Below, in pieces: positions 1-5,025 of a stretch of 5,912 nucleotides of DNA. A program made the position numbers and the translations under genes. Under the pieces are notes generated by a model. It had not been told where the DNA came from. It saw only the letters and a program-made list of their open reading frames with translations, and did not search any database. The stretch is from Desulfovibrionaceae bacterium UBA3823 (lineage in GTDB: Bacteria; Desulfobacterota; Desulfovibrionia; Desulfovibrionales; Desulfovibrionaceae). Where the stretch lies: assembly GCA_002369295.1 (NCBI GenBank), contig DFDR01000235.1, forward strand, positions 1 to 5,912, given 5' to 3'. The first letter of the stretch is position 1. Every line of letters begins with the position of its first letter.

Positions 1-2232
1 GCCGTTCCGTGCGGCCTTGCCTCTGGCTCCTTCGGCCCTGGCGCCGTCGGGCCGGGCGTTGTCCGGCGCCGTCTGCAGGTCGCGCTGAAGGATGATGCCG
101 CCTTCGCAGAAGGTGAGGGTGCGGAAGATGCAGTTGCGAAGCTCCCTGACGTTGCCAGGCCAGTGGTAGTGCATGAGCTGGCTCAAGGCCCCCCGGGAGA
201 TGTCGGGCAGGGGGCCCGTGAGGCCGGCGCGGGCCATGCCTTCCTTCATGAAGGCCGAGATCATCAGCGGGATGTCGGCCTTGTGCTGGCGCAGGGGCGG
301 GGTGCGGATGGTGATGACCGCCAGGCGGAAGAAGAGGTCCTCGCGGAAGTTGCCAAGGTGCACCTCCTCGCGCAGGTCGGCGTTGGTGGCTGCCACGACG
401 CGGGTGTTGAACTTGATGAACTCGTCGCTGCCAAGTGGCGAAATGGCGCGGTCGGAGAGGGCGCGGAGCAGGGCCTGCTGGACGCGCAGGGAGGCTGTGC
501 CTATCTCGTCGAGCATGAGGGTGCCGCCTTCGGCTGCCAGAAAGGCCCCCTTGCGGGCCTGCTTGGCCTCGGTGAAGGCCCCCTTGACGTGGCCGAAGAG
601 CGTGTCCATGAGCAGGCTTTCGTCCAGGGCGCCGCAGTTGATGGTGATGAAGGGGCCGTCCTTGAGCCGAGACTGCTCGTGGATGGCCCGGCTCACCAGC
701 TCCTTGCCGGTGCCGGTCTCGCCCACGACGAGCACGTCCTCGGTGACCTTGGCGGCCTGGGCGATGTCGCGCTTGAGTTCGGCGATTTCGAGGCTCGTGC
801 CGACGATGCCGTCGGCAGGCAGGACCACGTCGCGAGGGAAGTTCTTGACCGGCTCCAGCTGGAGCCGGGCGTTGGCCAGCGAGTCTGCCATGTCGCGGTC
901 CTGCTCCAGGAAGTGGAGCCTGTCGAGCAGAACGTTGACCGTGCGGCGCAGCGCGGCCACTTCCCGCGGCTCGTCGGCCTGGGGAAGCTGATCGACGATG
1001 CTCTTGCCCGCCTCCTCCCGCAGCTGGCCCTCAAGCCGCTGCAGGGGCTTGGCAATGCCCCGGGCCATGGCCCAGAGCAGGGCCGTCACGGCAAGGATGG
1101 CCGCCGCGAAGGCGCCTGCATAGATGAGGGTGAGGATGGTTCCCGTCCGCGTGGTCGTGAAGGTCGAGTCCAGGACGGCAACGCCGCCGACCACGTCGAC
1201 GGGGCCGCCGGCGTAGGTCTGGTAGGTGACGGGCGCATAGCTCACCGTCTCCACGGGCAGGGATCCGTCCCCCCAGCTGCTCCCGAGCCAGCTCGAGAAC
1301 TGGCCATTCTTGCCGTGCTGGATGTCGTTCATCATGCCCCAGTAGCTGTAGTTGTCGGAGCCGGGGCGGAAGGCGCCGGAAAAGCCGGCCCTGCCGAAGT
1401 CGCCGTGGAAGCCCACGCGCACGGCGTCGAGCCGGAGGGGCTTGCCGGCATCGGCCTGGCTTTCGTTCTGGAAGACCATCCAGCCTTCGGTGTCGATGTA
1501 GACGGCGCGCAGCTGCTCCGCGCCCGCCAAGAGCTCGGCGTCGTGCCCCGTGGCGAGGAAGCTCGTGAAAGCGCCGCGCAGGGCCTCGAGGTCGATGGAA
1601 AGGGTAAGGATGCCGGCAAAGGCGCCGTCGGGGCCGAAGACCTGGGTGGAGAAGCGGATGACGTGCAGGGCCAGCTGGCTCTGCATGCCGGAGGCCGTGC
1701 GCATCATGGGGTAGACCACTTCGGTGGGCGGGGAGATGAGCACCTGGTCGGGGCGCTGCATGTGGCCGGGCGTCCTGAAGGGCGAGCCCGGGATGTCCTG
1801 GATCTGCTCGGGGTTGAGGGTGATGATCTCGCCGTTGTGGCTGAGCAGGAGATAGGCGTTTTTGCGCGATGCGTCCATGAAGGCCAGTTCGCGGTAGCGG
1901 TTGTCGCGCATCTTGGTACGGAACTGCATGCGCTGCGTCATGTCCTGCTTTTCCATGGATCCGGCAGCCAGCACCAGCAGCTGGTTGCGCGCTTCGGCAA
2001 GCATCTGGCCCAGGGCATAGCCGAGGGAATGGGCCTGGATGCGCGAATTGCGCGCAGTGGCGTCGTTGATGATGGTGTCCACGGTCTTGCGCGTACCCAG
2101 GAAGACTGCCAGCAGCACGGCTGCCACGACGGTCACGGCAAGAAGAACAGTGCGGGGCACAAGCCCGCAGCGGGCGAAGTAGCTGGAGGAGGACAGACGG
2201 TGAACGCGCATCGGCTTTGCGCTTTGCGACAT
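1..2232 (-). CDS. Membrane-bound sensor and sigma-54-dependent transcriptional activator (Cache-HAMP-AAA+), C-terminus cut by window edge
   Basis: The frame is open from ATG at 2232 to position 1, giving 744 residues with no stop. A GAGGT ribosome site sits 8 bases upstream of the ATG. Order of parts: membrane helix about 25-46; periplasmic double-Cache-like domain about 47-362 (for example LHVIRFSTQVFGPDG near 189-203, and YIDTEGWMVF near 245-254); membrane helix about 363-389; HAMP about 390-445 (IAKPLQRL, then EVAALRRTVNVLLDRL); sigma-54 AAA+ domain about 475-715. The AAA+ motifs are Walker A GETGTGKE (504-511), sigma-54 loop GAFTEA (551-556, normally GAFTGA), Walker B GGTLMLDE (569-576), sensor I ATN (615-617), arginine-finger region FREDLFFRL (629-637) and sensor II GNVREL (693-698). 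After residue 715 comes an Ala/Arg/Gly-rich linker; the expected Fis-type helix-turn-helix would lie beyond the window. There is no histidine-kinase domain, so this is a one-component transmembrane activator. Family knowledge: such proteins hydrolyse ATP to remodel sigma-54 polymerase. Divergent placement makes the 2445 operon its likely target. The ligand is unknown. Confidence 0.93.
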   Translation of the reverse strand, partial: MSQSAKPMRVHRLSSSSYFARCGLVPRTVLLAVTVVAAVLLAVFLGTRKTVDTIINDATARNSRIQAHSLGYALGQMLAEARNQLLVLAAGSMEKQDMTQRMQFRTKMRDNRYRELAFMDASRKNAYLLLSHNGEIITLNPEQIQDIPGSPFRTPGHMQRPDQVLISPPTEVVYPMMRTASGMQSQLALHVIRFSTQVFGPDGAFAGILTLSIDLEALRGAFTSFLATGHDAELLAGAEQLRAVYIDTEGWMVFQNESQADAGKPLRLDAVRVGFHGDFGRAGFSGAFRPGSDNYSYWGMMNDIQHGKNGQFSSWLGSSWGDGSLPVETVSYAPVTYQTYAGGPVDVVGGVAVLDSTFTTTRTGTILTLIYAGAFAAAILAVTALLWAMARGIAKPLQRLEGQLREEAGKSIVDQLPQADEPREVAALRRTVNVLLDRLHFLEQDRDMADSLANARLQLEPVKNFPRDVVLPADGIVGTSLEIAELKRDIAQAAKVTEDVLVVGETGTGKELVSRAIHEQSRLKDGPFITINCGALDESLLMDTLFGHVKGAFTEAKQARKGAFLAAEGGTLMLDEIGTASLRVQQALLRALSDRAISPLGSDEFIKFNTRVVAATNADLREEVHLGNFREDLFFRLAVITIRTPPLRQHKADIPLMISAFMKEGMARAGLTGPLPDISRGALSQLMHYHWPGNVRELRNCIFRTLTFCEGGIILQRDLQTAPDNARPDGARAEGARGKAARNG

Positions 2233-2271
2233 GGAGCAAACCTCGCAAGGTGGCATTTTTGCGTGCAGACC

Positions 2272-2300
2272 AGTCTAGGGAAAAATTGCGCGTCTGGCAA
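2272..2300 (-). promoter_or_regulatory. Candidate sigma-70-type promoter for the sensor/activator gene
   Basis: On the minus strand TTGCCA (2300-2295, five of six matches to TTGACA) is separated by exactly 17 bases from TAGACT (2277-2272, four of six matches to TATAAT). Transcription would begin near 2265 and give a leader of about 33 bases before the ATG at 2232. The -35 box lies inside the repeat region proposed as activator sites, so the regulator could affect its own expression. The -10 box is a weak match, so this remains a candidate. Confidence 0.4.
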
Positions 2301-2319
2301 ATGTTTTGGCAAAACGCGC
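2288..2319. repeat. Inverted-repeat cluster, candidate enhancer (activator-binding) site
   Basis: GCGCGT at 2288-2293 and ACGCGC at 2314-2319 form an inverted repeat around a 20-base centre. Inside it is a 13-base near-palindrome, GTTTTGGCAAAAC (2303-2315, one central base). TGGCAAA also occurs twice, 12 bases apart (2295-2301 and 2307-2313), and AAACGCGC twice, 14 bases apart (2312-2319 and 2326-2333). The cluster centre lies roughly 70-80 bases upstream of the predicted sigma-54 start. Sigma-54 activators commonly bind paired dyads at about this distance or further upstream. Binding by the divergently encoded regulator is inference. Confidence 0.4.
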
Positions 2320-2353
2320 GCTTGGAAACGCGCCGCTCTGCGCGATCATGGTT

Positions 2354-2369
2354 TGGCATGCTCCTTGCT
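2354..2369 (+). promoter_or_regulatory. Sigma-54 (-24/-12) promoter of the small protein-transporter-lipoprotein operon
   Basis: TGGCATGCTCCTTGCT carries the invariant GG (2355-2356) and GC (2367-2368) separated by exactly 10 bases. It matches the sigma-54 consensus TGGCAC-N5-TTGCW except for T in place of the last C of the -24 element. Transcription should start near 2380, leaving a leader of about 65 bases before the ATG at 2445. A sigma-54 activator gene begins about 120 bases away on the opposite strand, which strongly supports the call. Confidence 0.9.
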
Positions 2370-2386
2370 AAAAGAGCTGCAGTTTG

Positions 2387-2429
2387 CGAACAAGCAAAGG
2401 AAGCGTTTTCACAACCCATTAATTGTTCG
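2387..2429 (+). other. Possible 5' leader stem in the operon mRNA
   Basis: CGAACAA (2387-2393) is perfectly complementary to TTGTTCG (2423-2429) across a 29-base loop, and a G-U pair can extend it outward (2386/2430). The left arm begins only about 7 bases into the predicted transcript. The right arm ends 3 bases before the ribosome-binding site. It could stabilise the 5' end or tune access to the ribosome site, but seven base pairs over a long loop may be chance. Confidence 0.25.
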
Positions 2430-2432
2430 TAT

Positions 2433-2440
2433 AAGGAGAG
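2433..2440 (+). promoter_or_regulatory. Ribosome-binding site of the first operon gene
   Basis: AAGGAGAG lies at a good distance (AGGAG about 5-7 bases) from the ATG at 2445. It fixes this start and excludes the longer in-frame start at 2217, which would lie upstream of the sigma-54 promoter. Confidence 0.85.
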
Positions 2441-2444
2441 TGTT

Positions 2445-2744
2445 ATGAGGAAGTTGAGAAACATTTGGGTATGGCTGGTAGGCTGCTACGCTATGATGCT
2501 GTGCTTCATGCCGACCGTTGCCATGGCGAAGAAAGCTCTTCGCAATGTCGTCATCGTCGCTGATACTCGCAAGCTTGACGGACTCATGCTGTGGTGGGCG
2601 CAGATGTACAACGACAGCCATCTGTACTTCATGATTCTGACGATCATCATCATCCCGATCACGGGCTGCATCTTCGGCGTGCTCGCCGACTTCGTCATGA
2701 ACCATATCGGCATCGACCTCAAGCACCGCAGAGCTGCTGAGTAG
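2445..2744 (+). CDS. Small membrane protein (99 residues), first gene of the transporter operon
   Basis: Family not recognised. The N-terminus is basic (MRKLRN), followed by a hydrophobic stretch about 7-26 ending in AMA at 26-28. This looks either like a cleavable signal peptide (cut after A28) or a first membrane helix. A middle stretch, about 29-60, holds the aromatic segment LMLWWAQMYNDSHLYF. A clear membrane helix follows at about 61-81, rich in isoleucine and containing P71, G74 and G78, and the tail is short and charged (LKHRRAAE). The gene is only 14 bases upstream of the TauE/SafE transporter and directly downstream of the sigma-54 promoter, so the two are almost certainly co-transcribed. 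A role as accessory subunit or assembly partner of the transporter is inference. Codon choice is more mixed and AT-richer near its 5' end than in the transporter that follows. Confidence 0.85.
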   Translation: MRKLRNIWVWLVGCYAMMLCFMPTVAMAKKALRNVVIVADTRKLDGLMLWWAQMYNDSHLYFMILTIIIIPITGCIFGVLADFVMNHIGIDLKHRRAAE

Positions 2745-2758
2745 TCAGGGAGGATAGT

Positions 2759-3820
2759 ATGGACTGGTTATATGTTCTGATGCCCATCTCCGGGTGCACG
2801 ATTTTCTGGCCCGGCCTTATCATTCTCGGCCTTGGCGTCGGCATCATCGGCGGCTTCTTCGGCATGGGCGGCGCCTGGATGGTTACCCCCGGCCTCAACA
2901 TTCTCGGCTTCCCCATGGCCTTCGCCATCGGCACCGACGTGGCCCACATGGCCGGCAAATCGCTGATTTCCACCATGCGCCACGGCAAGTTCGGCAACGT
3001 CGACTACAAGCTCGGCCTGACCATGCTCGTCGGTACCGTCATCGGCATGGAAATCGGCGCCCAGATCGTCATGCTCCTCGAGCGTCTCGGCAACGTCGAC
3101 AAGGTCGTGCGCTGGCTCTACGTCGTCCTGCTCATCTGCCTCGCCTGGATGGTCTTCCACGACATCGCGGTCCGCAAGCGCAAGGAGCGCGAAGCCGCCG
3201 CCCGCGGCGAAGTGCTTGACGAAAAGGCCACCGGCATCGACTGGGCCTCCAAGCTGCACGCCATCAAGATTCCCCCCATGGTCCACTTCCATCAGGCCGG
3301 CATCTACTGCTCTGCCTGGCTCCCGATCTTCGTCTCCTTCGCCACTGGCGTTCTCGCCGGCATCCTGGGCATCGGCGGCGGCCTGATCCGCATGCCCTGC
3401 CTCGTCTACCTCATCGGCTGCCCGACCCACATCGCCGTTGGCACCGACCTCTTTGAAGTTGCCATCTCCGGCCTCTACGGCGCCGCCACCTACACCCTGA
3501 AGGGCCGCACCGAGCTCGTGGCCGCCCTCATCATGCTCATCGGCGCCGCCATCGGCGCGCAGATTGGCGCCGTCGCCACCAAGTACATCCGCGGCTACGG
3601 CATCCGCGCCGCCTTCGGCGCCGCCGTCATCGGCTGCCTCTGCTCCGTCGTCCTCAAGCTCATCCAGCCCTACTTCCCTGCCTACGCCAAGATGATCAAC
3701 AACGTGGCCACCGTCGTCGTCCTCGGCTTCGTTATCTCCATCTCCGGCTACATCTTCGTGAAGATGGTTCAGGGCGCCGCGCAGGAAATCGCTGAGAACA
3801 AGCGCCAAAGGGCCAACTAA
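2759..3820 (+). CDS. TauE/SafE-family (DUF81) membrane transporter, probable sulfur-oxyanion or organic-anion permease
   Basis: The 353-residue polytopic protein starts at ATG 2759, with GGGAGG (2748-2753) 5 bases upstream. It shows the two homologous halves typical of TauE/SafE. Half one has IGGFFGMGGAWMVTPGL (30-46) followed by FAIGTDVAHMAGKSL (55-69). Half two has LAGILGIGGGLIRMPCL (199-215) followed by IAVGTDLFEVAISG (225-238). Both carry the Gly-rich G-x-GG turn and the conserved GTD. The halves are joined by a charged cytoplasmic-looking loop about 136-178. Hydrophobic helices also occur near 86-108, 118-135, 252-273, 283-300 and 315-337. The length is above the roughly 250 residues common in the family because of this loop and the N-terminal extension. 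Known members move sulfite, sulfoacetate, taurine-related or other organic anions; the substrate and direction here cannot be read from sequence. Codon use is nearly all C- or G-ending, suggesting high expression. Its place in a sigma-54 operon with a lipoprotein suggests regulated anion transport. Confidence 0.9.
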   Translation: MDWLYVLMPISGCTIFWPGLIILGLGVGIIGGFFGMGGAWMVTPGLNILGFPMAFAIGTDVAHMAGKSLISTMRHGKFGNVDYKLGLTMLVGTVIGMEIGAQIVMLLERLGNVDKVVRWLYVVLLICLAWMVFHDIAVRKRKEREAAARGEVLDEKATGIDWASKLHAIKIPPMVHFHQAGIYCSAWLPIFVSFATGVLAGILGIGGGLIRMPCLVYLIGCPTHIAVGTDLFEVAISGLYGAATYTLKGRTELVAALIMLIGAAIGAQIGAVATKYIRGYGIRAAFGAAVIGCLCSVVLKLIQPYFPAYAKMINNVATVVVLGFVISISGYIFVKMVQGAAQEIAENKRQRAN

Positions 3821-3845
3821 GCAACAGGATCACAAGGAGAACGCA

Positions 3846-4439
3846 ATGAAAAAGTTACTTCTGCTCGGCGCCATGTGCCTCAGCCTCTCCGCCTGCGACT
3901 TCGGCGAGGTCGACCAGGGCCGCTGCGTGGCTTTCGACGCCTCTGCCAACACCTTCACCATGGTGCAGGACAAGAACCACGACCAGCTCAATCCCGACTA
4001 CACCGGCGGCGTGATGACCTACACCATGCCCGCTGATCCGGCCGAAGCCGGTCCCGAGCCCAAGGCCGGCGGCCGCGTGAAGTTCGACGTGGAGAAGAAG
4101 CAGGTCATTCTCTTCGTGAACGGCGAACTGAAGACCGTGGACATCGAGTTCACCGACATCCAGAACGACATCGCCGCCCACAACCCCAAGCTCTTTGAAG
4201 ACTCCGCGATGAAGACCCCCCGCAAGTTCCCTGTCATCGACAAGGACAACGGCACCATCACCGAGTACTCCAAGCGCCTGCGCAAGCTCCTCACCTTCAA
4301 GGTTCCGGCCGAGTACATCAACCTGCCCCCCGAGACATGGGAAGCCGGCGACGAAGTGCGCATCTACTATAAGCCCAACGCCAAGCACCAGGCGCTGCGC
4401 TTCATGAACATCACCCAGACCAACATCTTCAAGAAGTAG
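3846..4439 (+). CDS. Lipoprotein with two tandem similar domains (possibly DUF4881)
   Basis: ATG 3846 follows AAGGAGA (3833-3839) by 6 bases. The 197-residue product begins with a lipoprotein signal: KK, a hydrophobic core and lipobox LSAC, with the lipidated cysteine at 17. Residue 18 (+2) is aspartate, which in enterobacteria keeps lipoproteins in the inner membrane; whether this applies here is unknown. The mature part is polar and looks beta-rich. It appears to contain a duplication. VAFDASANTFTMV (28-40) matches PVIDKDNGTITEY (129-141). MTYTMPAD (57-64) matches LTFKVPAE (149-156). KAGGRVKF (73-80) matches EAGDEVRI (166-173). VILFVN (87-92) matches ALRFMN (183-188). I recall a Desulfovibrio-type lipoprotein family named DUF4881 of about this size, but could not confirm membership. 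The gene is 25 bases after the transporter, so they likely share a transcript. A role as extracytoplasmic partner of the transporter or binder of its substrate is inference. Confidence 0.88.
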   Translation: MKKLLLLGAMCLSLSACDFGEVDQGRCVAFDASANTFTMVQDKNHDQLNPDYTGGVMTYTMPADPAEAGPEPKAGGRVKFDVEKKQVILFVNGELKTVDIEFTDIQNDIAAHNPKLFEDSAMKTPRKFPVIDKDNGTITEYSKRLRKLLTFKVPAEYINLPPETWEAGDEVRIYYKPNAKHQALRFMNITQTNIFKK

Positions 4440-4454
4440 GCATCCAAAGCCTGC

Positions 4455-4492
4455 CCTGCCCCCTGCCGGAGCCATGACCGGCAGGGGGCAGG
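4455..4492 (+). terminator. Strong GC hairpin after the lipoprotein gene, terminator or attenuator without a clear T-run
   Basis: CCTGCCCCCTGCCGG (4455-4469) pairs perfectly over 15 bases with 4478-4492 around an 8-base loop. No run of T follows on either strand, so intrinsic termination would be inefficient. It may partly terminate, protect the 3' end of the upstream mRNA, or reduce expression of the downstream membrane-protein gene. Confidence 0.6.
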
Positions 4493-4522
4493 CGTTGGGA
4501 TCGGCATGGCGCAGACAACGAC

Positions 4523-4528
4523 AAGGAG
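4523..4528 (+). promoter_or_regulatory. Ribosome-binding site that sets the start at 4539
   Basis: AAGGAG lies 10 bases before the ATG at 4539. The in-frame ATG at 4506 has only a weak GGGAT upstream and would place this site inside the coding region, so 4539 is preferred. Confidence 0.7.
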
Positions 4529-4538
4529 ATCTGGAAGC

Positions 4539-4865
4539 ATGACCGCGAACGCCTACAGCCGCAAGCTCTACACCCTGGCTGTCAAAGTCGGCGCCAACGT
4601 GGCGACCCTGGCAGCCGTGTTCGTGGCCATGTACCAGTCCTCCCTGCACCCGGCCGAATCCCTCTACGTCTTCTGCCTCTGGTTCTTCGGCATCGGCATC
4701 TGCACCTGGATGCTCGCCCGCACCCTGCTTCGCCGCATACGGGTGCGCTACGCCGACAGCGACGAGGGGCTCGTGAGGCTTCCCGGCCAGCGCCGCGAAA
4801 GCCTGGTGCGCTGGAAGGTCTGCGGGCAGACGCCCGTGCTGGAGCGCTGCACAAGCCAGCGCTAA
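4539..4865 (+). CDS. Small two-helix membrane protein of unknown function (108 residues)
   Basis: Family not recognised. Starting from 4539, the protein has a short basic N-terminus (YSRK), a membrane helix about 11-31, and a short loop (SSLHPAES) likely outside the cytoplasm. A second helix about 42-64 is rich in aromatic residues (YVFCLWFFGIGICTW). A basic tail follows (RTLLRRIRVR at 61-70, then a polar region with many Arg). The positive-inside rule puts both ends in the cytoplasm. It lies 99 bases after the lipoprotein gene, beyond a strong hairpin, so it may be expressed by readthrough or from its own unseen promoter. Its G/C-ending codons and good ribosome site support a real gene. A start at 4506 would add 11 residues. 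No function is proposed beyond a possible link to the neighbouring transport genes. Confidence 0.75.
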   Translation: MTANAYSRKLYTLAVKVGANVATLAAVFVAMYQSSLHPAESLYVFCLWFFGIGICTWMLARTLLRRIRVRYADSDEGLVRLPGQRRESLVRWKVCGQTPVLERCTSQR

Positions 4866-4883
4866 ACGAAATTTCCCTGGATC

Positions 4884-4916
4884 CCGGCCTGGTTTCCCCT
4901 CTTTTTCCCAGGCCGG
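4884..4916 (+). terminator. Hairpin after the small membrane-protein gene, possible first part of a double terminator
   Basis: CCGGCCTGG (4884-4892) pairs perfectly with CCAGGCCGG (4908-4916) across a 15-base pyrimidine-rich loop. It begins 18 bases after the stop codon. The sequence after the stem is CT-rich rather than a true T-run, so it is moderate as an intrinsic terminator. Confidence 0.55.
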
Positions 4917-4929
4917 TCCCTCCTCCTTG

Positions 4930-4971
4930 AGATGCCGGCCGGCCGTTCCTCCCGCCGGCATCTTGGCTTTT
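4930..4971 (+). terminator. Intrinsic terminator separating the operon from the gene at 5026
   Basis: AGATGCCGGC (4930-4939) pairs perfectly with GCCGGCATCT (4954-4963) around a 14-base loop. TTGGCTTTT follows, ending with TTTT at 4968-4971. The short and broken T-run makes it a moderate but convincing terminator, in tandem with the hairpin just upstream. Confidence 0.65.
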
Positions 4972-5025
4972 CCGGGCCTTCGCCAAGGCTCTTTCGCCTC
5001 CACCCTCTCACCCTGCGGGTCTGCC

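Noticed and set aside
1..2232. Sensor histidine kinase as an identity for the minus-strand gene
   Set aside because: Cache and HAMP are shared with kinases, but the sequence after HAMP is a complete sigma-54 AAA+ domain with no phospho-acceptor or kinase ATP-binding motifs.
2217..2444. Upstream extension of the first operon gene to ATG 2217
   Set aside because: It would begin upstream of the sigma-54 promoter and antisense to the regulator start. The strong ribosome site at 2433-2440 fixes the start at 2445.
163..2448. Long plus-strand open frame of 761 codons
   Set aside because: It lies antisense to the sensor/activator gene, whose motifs are unmistakable. The frame is open because of GC-rich codon structure, and its translation is low-complexity with no family features.
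2768..3808. Long minus-strand open frame opposite the transporter
   Set aside because: Its translation is a Asp/Gly/Ala/Glu/His-rich artefact of the GGC and GTC codons on the real strand, and the sense frame is a clear TauE/SafE protein.
4506..4538. Longer start for the small two-helix membrane protein
   Set aside because: It has a weak upstream ribosome site, while AAGGAG at 4523-4528 serves the ATG at 4539.
4884..4963. Palindromic hairpins as mobile-element ends or CRISPR repeats
   Set aside because: The stems differ in sequence, are not regularly spaced, have no nearby transposase or cas genes, and fit terminators after a stop codon.
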